A DNA stretch of 64,000 nt from Tetrahymena elliotti 4EA (lineage: Eukaryota; Ciliophora; Oligohymenophorea; Hymenostomatida; Tetrahymenidae). Shown here in pieces: positions 24,295 to 37,400 of this stretch. The first letter of the stretch is position 1; every line of letters begins with the position of its first letter. A program made the position numbers and the translations under genes. The notes under the pieces were generated by a model. The model had not been told where the DNA came from, did no database searches, and saw only the letters and a list, made by a program, of their open reading frames with translations. The stretch is taken from NCBI GenBank assembly GCA_000231825.2, contig JH720300.1, forward strand, positions 1,812,778 through 1,876,777, in the 5' to 3' direction.

Positions 24295-26475
24295 TCAAAA
24301 AATAAGTGATGATCTTGGTTAAATGTTAGATACATTTTTTATACTTTGCTATGAGCCAAAATTAACAATACTAGAGTTGTTTCTTGTAGAGTACATACTT
24401 CTCCTTTGTCCTTACCTTTAAATATTTAAAATGATTTATTTAAAATTTTATTTAAGTTATTTATATACTCGATAGCTGCTTATTTTTAGCTATTTAGATT
24501 GAGCTGATGAGTTGAAGATGAAGCTGTTGAATTGAAATTAAAAGCACTTTTTACGACTTAATTTTGCAAAGGTTTAACAGATTAGTAATATAGCTGTTCT
24601 TTATTAGTGTATTTTTAATTTTATTTTGGAGGTGAATTTAAAGTTTCATTGGCATCAGAATATTCTCCTTAATTCATTATTTTAATTTCATTGTTATTAC
24701 TTACTGAATAAGGTTTATTGTAGTAGCCAGGAGAGTATTAATTAGAAAAAGGTTAAAAGTTAGCTGATGGTGACTAGATATTAATTTAAGACTATTGCTT
24801 TGAACTAGGTAAAAGTTCTTAATCATTTAACATAAATTAAACATCTTTAATAGATCTACTTATCTTTTTCTTCTTCTTATTAACATTCATATTTAAAATA
24901 ATATTGTTTTATATCTACTAAGCAAAGTTGATCTTACTGAATTTGCTTTGAGTTTTCTTCTATATTTCATCTTCGTTTTAAAACAACTAATTTTCTTTGA
25001 TTTTATCTTAAACTTCATTCAATCTATTTTGTTTATTAATAGAATTATTAATTTAATTTGAAAAAAATCTTAAAATTTTTTCTCAATTCAAAATAAAATT
25101 GATTTAATAAAAAAAGAAAAATGGATTTGAAAAAATTCATTTCATGTTCAAGCAGAAAGAGAAGAGTAGGTTTGTTTAGATCTCGCAAATCTACGATTAA
25201 TTTAAGATTTAAATAAATTTAAAAATAACTTTACTGGTTGAAGTTCTTCTTTTTTTCATTAAAATCGTCTGAGTATTTTTCATATTTAGACTGAATATTG
25301 ATGATCTAGTTGAATAAATCGTTTTTAATACCCTAGACATATGCTTTTAGGTAATTATATTAATCTTCAACTTCAGTGTTTCCACCTTTGTTTAAGCCTG
25401 ACCAACAACTTTCAAGCATAGAGTAATATTTTTCTAGATCAGTTGAGTGTTATTTCATAATTTTAAGAATTTGTGCTTAATATCTTATGTCTACTTTACG
25501 AAGTTTAAATTCATAAATAAGCACACTTAAAAGTTTTTAATCTTAAGACCTAATGTGCTCATTTTTGATTTCTATTTATTCCTAAATTTTATCCATGACT
25601 TCATCTTTATCTTTTACCAAATTAACAAGCTGTTCGTTATCTTTAGTAAGGTAGTTTATGGCTTCAGTGCAATGCTTTTCCATAAATGATAGCTTATTTT
25701 ATAGTTCTTCTTTACGCTAGGTTAATTGTTCTACCAAAAATTGATATTCGTTTTCCTTTTTACCAAACTACAATTTTTCTAATTCTAAGCTATGAAGTAT
25801 CATTTATTTTTCATCTCTTTAGTCATAATTTATTATTTATTCTTGCTTTAATGAGATAAATTTTTAATTCATCTTTACAAAAAATTTAACATAATCTTGG
25901 AGAACATAGCATATTTCTGCTGGATGTTGCTCTTACCAAGTTTTTTCCATTTATTCTTGGGTTGGAAATATTAAATTTATTTCTTCAGTCAAGCCATTTT
26001 ATACCACTTAATTCCTCATATATTCAATCAGATTCATTACAAAAGACATGACATATCTGTAATCTTCCTTCAGTAAATCAAGAGTTTCTTATTCAAATTT
26101 AACTTGATTTTCTCTATTTTTTTATTTAGCAATCGATTCTAAAGGCCTCTTGTTTTCAACTATCTTTTAATGAGAGTTTGATTGCTGTCTCTTCATAGAT
26201 AGTTAATTTATCTACTAAGATTAAAGATTAAGTTAGTTTTGCTTATGTCCAGATAACTATTCTTATATTTTTAGAATTATTGACTTTTATCTTTGAGAGT
26301 TAGAAGTACGATTAATGACCATAGATTATTACTAGCTTCTAGGACCAGAAACAGTAGAGGCTCTTTACTAATAGACAGAGTTATTTATTTATTTGCTGCT
26401 CTATGGACTAAGCAAAAGATTATTACTGATATTACTAGAAGATGGGTGGGATGAACTATTATTATTGTTGCTCAT
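24295..26475 (-). CDS. S/N/Q-rich coiled-coil protein of unknown function
   Basis: Three exons (25235-26475, 24469-25068, 24295-24415) join through introns 25069-25234 and 24416-24468. The total is 1,962 bases, 653 residues, all phases consistent. Residues about 1-100 are Asn/Ser/Gln-rich (MSNNNNSSS...) and probably disordered. Residues about 130-410 are helical, with long heptad-like stretches rich in Glu, Lys, Gln and Leu, indicating a coiled coil. Beyond that a Lys-rich helical segment leads into a low-complexity Ser/Asn/Tyr/Pro-rich tail ending QPRSSLIF. I recognise no catalytic motif. The organisation suggests a cytoskeletal or centrosomal/basal-body scaffold, which is only an inference from composition. 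Confidence 0.8.
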
Positions 26476-28489
26476 TTGTAAAAGTTACTTATCAAAAATA
26501 TTTTAAATATGGTTATATTGGTGTTAGAGTATTCTAGTTAGGTTTAAAAGAATGAGGTATTGTTATTTTTTAAACTTAATACTTTGTTTATCTAGTTTAT
26601 AGTATATTAATCTATTTATTTAGTTTTCTAATTCTTACTAAATTTTTATGATATATCTATCAAATAAATATTTATTTTGTTTGCTTTTACTTTCTTTTAA
26701 ACATCATAAATCTTAATTGAGGGACTATATTGAAAAAAATTTTTAACAAAAAAAATCTGTAAATCTATGTCCATTTATTCTTCAGCAATAGTATATTTTA
26801 TGCATAATTCAGTGAGTTTTTATGCAATATAATTAAAACCCTACTTTAGTATGATTATTTAATTTAAAGTAATATCTCAAACAACGATGCTTAAATATTT
26901 CCATAATGCAAATTTTATAAATAATATCAACATAATTCAAATCCTCTATAAAAAATAATTTGAATTAATTCAGTTATATCAGACTCCCTCCAAAACTTAA
27001 CTGAATTTTAAAGATTTCTATAAAATAAGTTATTTTTCTTTGAAGAAAAATAAAAATAATTCAAAAATTTATTATCATTTGAACCTTATTTAAAAATTAG
27101 GTTAAAATAATATCAAAGCAAATTTAACATAATTTATCAAAAAAATCTTAAATATCTATACTTGATTATTTTTTATTCATTTGTTCTAAAAAAAGGTTAC
27201 CTTCAAAAACCTATTTGCTAGGAGATTTTAAAATAATATGAATTTAATTTCTATTTTCTATTAGAATATTGTTTTCAATACATTTTAATTATCAATTAAT
27301 AAAACATTTTAATTAGAGACATAGTGTTTTTTGTTGGATTTAATGCTTTAATTCAAAATTTATAATGAATGTAAAATTTTAAGAAATTAAATCATTTTAA
27401 AAAGAGATAAAACGAATAATATTTTTACACTTTGGGGGGGGGGGGCTTAGAAATAGTTGAAATAATTTAGTGAGGACTAAGTCAATTTTATAATAATAAT
27501 TATCATCAATTCTAGATTAATTTTAATATAAATACTACCCCGTACAAAAGAGTTAAAATACAATAAAAATTAATAAATATTAAACTTTAGTATAATATTT
27601 AGTCTTGCATATTATGGAATATTTTAGTTTATTAAATTATTTTTACTCTTTACTCAATCTATTAAAATATATTATACTAAAGTTTACCTTATTATTAATT
27701 TTGTACATTTTATGTGTGCTAATATCTTTTAAAAAATTTTAATTTATTTTAATTTTAAAAGGTAAATCATCAGAACTCTTATTATCTATCTAAATATAAT
27801 AAATCTTAGTTATCATAAATTATTCTTGATTTGTATTATTTTTTTTGTTTATTAATTCTATGATAATGATAATTCTTTCAACAATCCTTGAAGTTATAAA
27901 TAATATTAACTTTAAATTGATTTAAATTATTTTTTGTTGAATGTGATATTGGTTTTTATTAAATGCTCTTTCAAAGTTGTTTTAATTATCTTGATTTAAT
28001 TATAATTTGTGAGAAGAAAGGAAAATTGAAAATATAAATTAATATTTGCAACGATAAGTTGATTTTGAATGGATGGTAAAAGAGGAAGAAGATATGTATG
28101 GAAATAGATTTCTTTGATTTGTTAATAAAGTAAAATTTATTTGCACAAATTGAATTAAAAAAAATAATATAAATTTTGAAAAATCAATATTTCGCCATAA
28201 AATAAATAAGTATTATAATATTCAAAGAAAATCAAAAAATTGGTTGACTGATTCACACTCTTTTACAAAATCTAAAAAAATAAAGAGATAATAAATTAAA
28301 ATTTGAATTAAGTTGTTTTGAAGTATATTTTTTATCATTCATCTTAACAGAAAGATAAATAGCAAATATTCATATATATATAAAGATAGACTTAAAATAA
28401 TCATCAACTTAAAACAAATTATAATAGGAAAGCAAGTCATTGTGTAAAAGCATTAGCATTAGGGTTGATAAAAATTGCATTTAGCACCA
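26476..28489. other. Intergenic region between divergent genes
   Basis: Two kilobases of AT-rich DNA upstream of both the coiled-coil gene and the dynein gene. The one striking feature is a run of 12 G at 27434-27445. No gene is seen. Confidence 0.55.
27434..27445 (+). repeat. Poly-G run of 12
   Basis: Twelve consecutive guanines sit in otherwise very AT-rich intergenic DNA. This is not the ciliate telomere repeat GGGGTT. It could form a G-quadruplex between molecules, or could be a sequencing or slippage product. Confidence 0.9.
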
Positions 28490-31400
28490 ATGAATAATAA
28501 TACAAGCTTCAACAATATTAATAACACTAGCTTTAATAAAGGTAATGATGAATTCGAATAAAGTTATATGAATGCAACATCTGGTGCAGGAACTGGATTT
28601 AGATATAGAGGAGTTTACTCTGAAATAATTAATCCAGCAAATTCAAACACATACATAGTAAGAATGTTTTTTAATTTAGATCTACTTATATTGCATGCGA
28701 ATTTTGCATTTTTATTTGGTTATTAACTATAAAATTTGATGCTGATTTTACTATGATTTATAGGATAAAAGTATGTAAGGACCAGATGTTTCTTATATTT
28801 ACTAGACATAACAAAAGTAAAGAATACCTAGAGCATTTAATTTAGGTAGCAGAAGTGGAAGTCGTCCAAGACCTCCATTGAGTAATAAAGAAAATGGAGA
28901 AAAGTTAAATTAGACTAATGTTTCTATAAAAAGTGGTGCAAACACATCATTCAATTCAATAAATAAATTAAAATTCAAGCCTCTAACAAAAGTTTTCCAC
29001 CCATCAAATAAATCAGAGGAAGGAAAAATTCATGAAGATTTAACTATAGATCCTAAAATTTTAGAACCATATGTTCCCATTCCAGGAAGAGTTCCTAGAA
29101 AAGTAGCAATTGATAGGAAAAAAAAAGAATACGCTTCATTCAATATTGAAGATTTACTAGTTCATGAAGTAAATAATTTTATGCAAGAATTCAAAAATTT
29201 ACAAAAAAAAGACTTTTAATTATGAACAATAAAGCAATTTTTCAAATATTTTAAATAGGATATTGATTTCAATCAATAAAAGGGCAGTTATCATTGGTTA
29301 AAGTTAGAATAGTTTGATGACTCCACTTTTGATGATTATGAACCTAAAGAATGGATCAATAAAAAAGTTGATGAAGATGGAAATCCTCGCATTATTACAG
29401 CCAAAGGTCTCTACAAAGATTAGGCAGGATTTTATTCTTGGAAGCCTTGTACTGTTGAATCTTATTCTAAAGAAAAAGATTTGTTTGAAATACAATGGAT
29501 GAATAGCAACTAAACAGATTATTTGCATCGTATATATTTTTGTTTAGATGCAGAGGATCCTAGAAAGTTTGCTCAAAGAATAGCAAATGCTTTTAGATAG
29601 ATAGTTTATGCAGATTCTATTATTAGGTAACCAATTTTATCATGCAATTTTCTTTGTTAAAAATGTTAAAAATTTAGATACAACTTTTATATTGATAACA
29701 TGCCTTTATAAGATTTGAGCGAACTTGATAATGAGTAGAAAAAAAGATTAGAAGCATTAGCAAAAACAAAAAAGTAAGAGAATATGGATACCACACCACT
29801 TCTTATTGAAGTCAATAATGATTACTGCAGAACAATGAACAAAATCATATTTAACAAATATATGGAAGATACTGATCCTACAGAAGATGATCTTTATCCA
29901 AAAAATCTCCAACTTCCCCCTGAAGAGGAAAAGCCTCCTGCTCCTTATTTAGGTAAAATATATTAAAAAAATATAGAATGGTTAAGAATTGAATTTTATT
30001 AGGTATTATGCCTTTGGAAAGACATAAAGGTGCTAAGCTTATTTGGATTGAAAGTTATGGATTGCCTTAGGTAGAAGAGCCAAAAGAATTCACAGAAACA
30101 TTCAAAGATTTTTGTTTTTCATCATTATTTATTAAAGAAGAAGTAAAAAAATAATTAAATGATGAGCAAAACTAATTATAATAATATTTAATAGGTTATT
30201 AAAGCATTGCAGGAAATAAGAGTAGAGTGCAATAAAGTTTTAGAAATGACTGTATTTAATACAACCGTAGAAGGTCCTCTTGTCTTAGAAGAATTCAAAC
30301 ATATATAAGAATCTTCTACAAGCTAAATTTTATATCATTTGAAAGGATAATGGATTTAAGATTTAATTAAAATTATAAAGACAAATTTTGAAAAAGTAGG
30401 AAAAGGGTGGTTTAATATGAAAGAAACTAACCCAAATACTTACAATTTTGGTAAACTGAAAAGATTCTTAACTGTAGTTCGTCTTATGATGCAAGTAATT
30501 TTATATAAACTAAAAAGCTGCTTTAATAAATCTAAATTTTTTTCAATTAGGATACTGTTTTAACTGTTGTCAAAAGATGCTTCCAATAAATGGAAGAATA
30601 TTTACTTAATTTTGTACCTGATTAAGTAGTTATCAACAATGTTACAGATATCAAAAACTAATACAAATAAGATAAAAATGCTCAAGGATTAGCAAAAGAT
30701 CCTTAAACTTTAAAATAAAAACCTGTCTAGCCTTTATTTACTATTGATTTAATCAAAACAATGAATGATGAAGATTTCTTGTATTCTGTTTAACCAATGA
30801 ATTATGTCAAGATGATTATCAACTTATTTGAAAAAGGTAAACTATTTTAATAAAATTCTCTTTATTTTTAAATAAAAAATTTTATTTTATTCCAAAACAG
30901 CTTTGGAAGAAATTGGTAAGATTCCTGACTTAGAACCAAAAATATTACCTGAATTACATGCTTCTGCATAAAAGGAAGCACATATTAAAGCCCCTATGAA
31001 ACCTAGAGAAAGACCAACTACACCTGATCCTAATATGAGGCCTAAAAAATATCCAGATGAGAATAAATGGATATGGGAAATGATTGAAAATATTCGCCTT
31101 AAATTTATTGATGGCATTAAACCATTAAATGATTACTTAGAATAATTTAGAGAATTCAAGGATGTTCTTTAATTAAATCCTGACGATTTTGCTAGAAATA
31201 TCGAAATGATGGAAAATCCTTGGGAAGTTGAGTAATTGTAAGATGAAATTTTTAAAATTCAAGAAAAAGAAGAAAGACTTAAAAAGAGTTTACCTGAAAA
31301 AATTCATGTTTCCTATTTTGAAATTTAGACTAAAGAAATATTGGCTTATCTTTGTGAGAAATATTATTTCTTGAGAAAAAATTTAATAGATATGATTGCC

Positions 31401-34400
31401 AAGCGTGCTAAGAGTCATACCTAATTCATTTTCAACTAATTCTAAATGCACTAAACTAAAATAAAGGAAACTCCTAAAAATATTGAACAATTAACAGAGC
31501 TTAGAGAATATATGAAAAATCTACCAATCGAAATTGAAAAACTTAAAGTAGAATAAAAGAGATGCTTTGAAATTTACAAAATTCTTGAAGATTTTAATTA
31601 CAGGTAATAATCATTTTTTAACTCAATTAATTTATATTCATTTATGCTTATTTTATTTAGATTTTCAAAAGAAGATATGGATAGAAAGTGGAATACTTTT
31701 GGTTCTCCTAAAGATACTTTAGAGCTAATAGAAAAAAGAACTAAAGAGCTTGAAAAAGACCAAGTTAAATTTTAAGATGAAATGAAAGTTTAGTAAGAAG
31801 ATTTTAAAGATGTCATTGACAACTTAGAAAGAACAATTAGCAATTTTGATTAGTATTCTGATATTAAAAATCATGAAGAAGTATGTAATATAGCAAAAGA
31901 TATTAATAAATGCCTAGCTGAATTCACAGAAGATGCTCGTCGTTATAACACACGTGAAGCTCTTTTTGGTTAAGAGCTTACAAATTATGATAAAATCTTT
32001 AATATGTAGAGAGAATTCACTCCTTACTCTAATTTGTGGATTACTACTCATAATTGGTTTAAAAATAAAGATTTATGGATGACCGAAGAATGGAATAAAC
32101 TTGATGCAGTCCATGCTGAAAAGTTTGTAGAAGACTCAATTAAATTGCTTACAGGTGTAATTAGATTTCTTAAAGATAGAGGTATTGATGCAGTTCTTAA
32201 AATTGCATAAACAGTTAAGGGCTAAATTGATGAATTCAAACCTAAAGTTCCTCTTATGGTAGCCCTTCGTAAAAATGGTATGATGGAAAGACATTGGAAG
32301 TAGGTATCCGAAAAAGCAGGAAAAGAAATCAAACCAAATATTGAAGGATTTAATTTTAACAAAGTTTTAGAGCTAGGTCTTTTAGAACATGTAGAGGCTT
32401 GTGTTGAAATTGGTGAAAGAGCTTACAAAGTAATTTTTTAAATTTCTATTCTTTTTTTAAAATATTTAAAATAAATATAAAAGGAATATAATATTCAACT
32501 TGGTTTAGAAGAAATGAAGAAGATATGGGAAGATATTTAATTCTAAATAATCACATATAAAACTAGTTACATCATTAGAGGTTATGATGAAATTTAACTT
32601 ATTTTAGATGAACATATTATGAACACTCAAGCTATGTAGTTCTCACCATTTAAGAAACCATTTGAAGAAGAAATTATTAATTGGAATAATTCATTAAAGA
32701 CTATTTCTGATGTCCTTGAAGAATGGGCTAAGTGTTAGGGTTAATGGATGTACTTGTAACCTATTTTTGATAGTTAAGATATTGCTAAGTAACTCCCTTC
32801 TGAAACTAAGAAATTCAGAACTGTTGATTCAACTTGGAAGCACACTATGAACTAAGCAAAGATTTTGTTAAATGTCAAAAGCGTTTGTCTTCAAGAAAAC
32901 TTACTAGAGAGATTGAGAGAAGCAAACAAAAACTTAGAAATCATTCAAAAGGAATTAAATAATTACTTAGAGAAAAAGAGAGAGAAATTTGCTCGTTTCT
33001 ATTTCTTGTCAAATGATGATCTCTTAGAAATTCTTTCATAAACTAAGGAACCCACAGCAGTCTAGCCTCATCTTAAAAAAGTATTTGAAAATATCAATGA
33101 AATAGAATTTGATGCAAGCAAGCGTATCCATTCAATGTTTTCAGCAGAAAAGGAAAAAGTTTCATTTGTAAAGCTGGTAGATCCAAATCATAAAAATGTT
33201 GAAGATTGGATGGGCGAAGTCGAAAATATGATGTGTTTATCAGTTAGATAAGCTTTGATTAATTCAGTTAAAGATTACCACACTAAAAAGCGTGATTAAT
33301 GGGTACTCTGTCATCCAGGTAACTAATTTTACATGGATATTTATTTTATTAATATTAATTTGAATAGGCTAATGTATTTTGAATGGTTCTTAAATTGTTT
33401 GGACTCAAGATGTAGAAAAAGCATTTGAGAATGGAGTAGAAGGTGTAAAATAATATTGGGATATCTTGGAACAATATCTTCATGATTTAGTTACACTTGT
33501 TAGATAGAAATTGACTAAACAATAAAAAGTTACCTTAAATGCATTAATTGTGCTTGATGTGCATGCTAAGGATGTTGTTGAAAAATTATGGAGAGGAAAC
33601 GTTAAGAATTCAAGTGAATTTGAATGGATTTCATAATTGAGATATTACTGGGAAGAAGATTAGTGCAGAGTAAAGTGTGTTCAAACTAATTTCCCTTATG
33701 GATATGAATATCTTGGAAATACTCTACGTCTCGTTATCACTCCACTCACTGATAAATGCTATATGACTCTTATGGGTGCTTTAAAACTTAATCTTGGTGG
33801 TGCACCTGCTGGTATTTATTTTGTAATTTAAAAAATGTAATAATTAATTATATAAAAAAGGACCTGCTGGTACTGGTAAGACTGAAAGTACTAAAGATTT
33901 GGCCAAGGCTCTTGCTAAATAATGTGTTGTGTTCAACTGCTCTGATAGTATGGACTATATTATGATTGGTAAATTCTTTAAAGGATTAGCAAGTGCTGGT
34001 GCATGGTGCTGTTTTGATGAGTTTAATCGTATTAATATTGAAGTACTTTCTGTTATTGCTCAATAATTATTAGTTTTGTTTGGTGAGAAAGCAAAGGGTA
34101 CCCCGAGTATTGAATTTGAAGGTTCAATCATTCGTATCCTACCTACTTTTTGTGTCTTTATTACAATGAATCCTGGTTATGCAGGTCGTACTGAATTACC
34201 TGATAACTTAAAAGCACTTTTCCGTGCAGTAGCGATGATGGTTCCCGATTATGCTATGATTGGTGAAATTATGCTCTATAGTTTTGGTTTTAGAAAAGGT
34301 AGAGAACTTGCTAAAAAAATGGTTGCTACATTTAAATTATCATCTGAACAATTATCCTCTCAAGATCACTATGATTATGGTATGAGAGCAGTAAGAAGTG

Positions 34401-37400
34401 TTATTAATGCTGCTGGTCTCCTTAAAGCTGCTGACCCAGATATGGATGAAGAATAGCTTTTATTGAGGGCCTTGAGAGATGTTAATGTTCCTAAATTTTT
34501 AAAAGACGATCTTCCCCTGTTCGAAAATATTATGATGGATCTCTTCCCTGGCATTTCAAAGCCTCAAGTTAACTATGGTTAACTTATTCCTTAGATTTCA
34601 AAAGTATGCTAAGATCCTAAATTTAATTTATAGCCAACAGAACCATTTGTCAACAAAATTATTCAACTTTATGATACCACCCAAGTCAGACATGGTCTTA
34701 TGATTGTAGGCCCTACTGGTGGTGGTAAAACCTCAAATTATAAAGTATTACAAAAAGCCATGACTGATCTTGAAAACTAAGGATTTTCTAAAGTCCATGT
34801 CCATATTTTAAATCCCAAGAGTATTACTATGGGTTAATTATATGGTTAATTCAATGAATAAACCCATGAATGGACTGATGGTATTTTAGCATACAGAGTA
34901 CGTGAATGCTGTAGAGATCAATCATCTGACAAACATTGGTATTTATTATTTAATTCATTATGGAAATATATTTCATGAAATAATTTTTACAATGAATAAT
35001 TAATATTTTATTACATATATATTAGGGTTATGTTTGATGGACCCGTAGATGCTATTTGGATTGAATCTATGAACACTGTCCTTGATGATAATAAAAAACT
35101 GTGCTTAAATTCAGGATAAATTCTTACTCTAACTCCTCATATGACTATGATGTTTGAAGTAAATTAAAATATTTTTGAAACAAAAATAGATTTTTATAAA
35201 TATTATTAATAGGTAGAAGATTTATTAGTAGCTAGTCCTGCAACTGTAAGTAGATGCGGTATGATTTATATGGAACCTGAATCTTTAGGTGTATAACCTT
35301 TGATAGACAGCTGGATTAATAGTATCCCAACTAATATAAAAAAGCATAAAACAATCGTTTAATAACTCAACAATCTTTCTAATTTATATGTTGAATCATC
35401 TCTTTAATATCTTAGAAAAAATCTTAAAGAACCTGTGTAAACAATGAATAATAATCTTGTATAATCTTTACATCGTATTTTGAATTGTTATTTCTCTAGC
35501 TATGCTGAAACTGAAATTAAGAAAGTTGCATTAGATGAATTAGATAATTTAGAAAAAATGATAGAACCACTCTTTATTTTTGCATTAACTTGGTCTATAG
35601 GTTGTACAACTGATAATAATGGCCGTGAAATGTTTAATGCTTTCATTATTTAACAGTTGCAATAAAATAATAGCACAATTCCTTTCCCTGAAGGTGGAAG
35701 TATTTATGATTATGAATTTAATTTGCAACAGCAATCTTATCATCATTGGGATGAAAGAAACGCAGAATTTAGAGTAGATGCCAAACTAGGTTATCATGAA
35801 GTTACTATACCGACTGCTGATTCTACTAGAAATATTTATCTCATGAAAATGTTGATGACAAACAATTTGCATGTTCTATGTCCTGGCCCTACTGGAACAG
35901 GTAAAACCCAAAATATTTTTAACCTTCTCACAACAGAAATGGGTGAAAACTACTAATATATCTCAATTACTTTTTCTGCACAGACATCTGCAAACTAAAC
36001 TTAAGTAAATATTACTTTTTATAATAATGATTTAATAAAAAATGTAATTATAATTCTAGGATACTATTGACAATAAAATGGATAAAAGAAGAAAAGGTGT
36101 TTTTGGACCACCAATTGGAAAAAGATGTATTATATTTGTAGATGATTTAAATATGCCAAAGAAGGAAGAGTATGGAGCTTAACCACCTATTGAATTAATT
36201 AGATAATATTTAGATCATGATGGATGGTACAATCGTAGAGATTTATAGTTCATGAAGATGGAAGATTTAATTGTTTTAAGTGCTATGGGTCCACCTGGAG
36301 GTGGTCGTACTTTTATCACAAATCGTATGGTCAGACACTTTAATGTTATTGGCTATACTGAATTAGAAAATAGTACCATCAAAAGTATTTTCTAAACTTT
36401 AGTTGATTTCTTCTTACGTCGTCATCCTGAAGAAATAAAAGCTATTACAAGTTCATTAGTTGATTCAATTTTATATGTTTATTAACGTGTAAAATCTGAT
36501 CTACTTCCTACACCTTCAAAATCTCACTATACTTTCAATATGAGAGAAATATGGAAAGTATGTTAGGGTCTCTGTTCTGGACACCCCAATTATACTGGAG
36601 AAGTAGTGTAAATGGTTAGACTTTGGTACCATGAAAATATGCGCGTTTTCCATGATCGTTTGATTAACGAGAGTGACAGAGAATACTTAAAAAATATATT
36701 AAATTCACAATTCGAACAATTTGGTTAAAAGAAAGAAGATGTTTTAGATTAAGAAAGAATTATTTTTGCTGATTTCTTAAATGGTAAAGATGCAGAACCA
36801 AAATACTACTAGTAAGTTACTGAACTATTACCTTTACTCAATAAATTAGATTCATTTTAAGAAGATTACAATTCTGATAATTCATTTGTATTTGGAGGCT
36901 AAAAACCTTAAATGAAATTAGTCATGTTCTTAGATGCTTGTGAACATATTGCACGTATTGCAAGAATTATTCGTTAACCTAATGGACATGCTCTTCTATT
37001 AGGTATTGGCGGTTCAGGGCGTTAATCTTTAGCAAGAATGGCTACTTTCTTAACAAATTATAAAATATTTTAGATTGAAGTTATCAAAAATTACACTATG
37101 CGTTCATGGAGAGATGATATTAAGAAAGTTCTAATGTATGCAGGTATTGAAAATAAATCTATTTCTTTCCTTTTCTGTGATACTCAAATCATAAGAGAAT
37201 AAATGATGGAAGATGTTAACAATATTTTAAATTCAGGAGATGTTGTAGGAATCTATCAAGAAAAAGTAAATTTATTTTCTAAAAATTTTTTATTCAAATA
37301 AAATTTTATATTTTAGGACTATGAAGATATCATGAATGCTTGCAAAACAGATTGCATCAAAAAAAATATTTAGCCAACTAAAATGAATATTTTTACTTAA

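Noticed and set aside
29304..29528. Antisense ORF opposite the dynein tail
   Set aside because: It overlaps a conserved dynein exon and has no independent support; a shadow frame.
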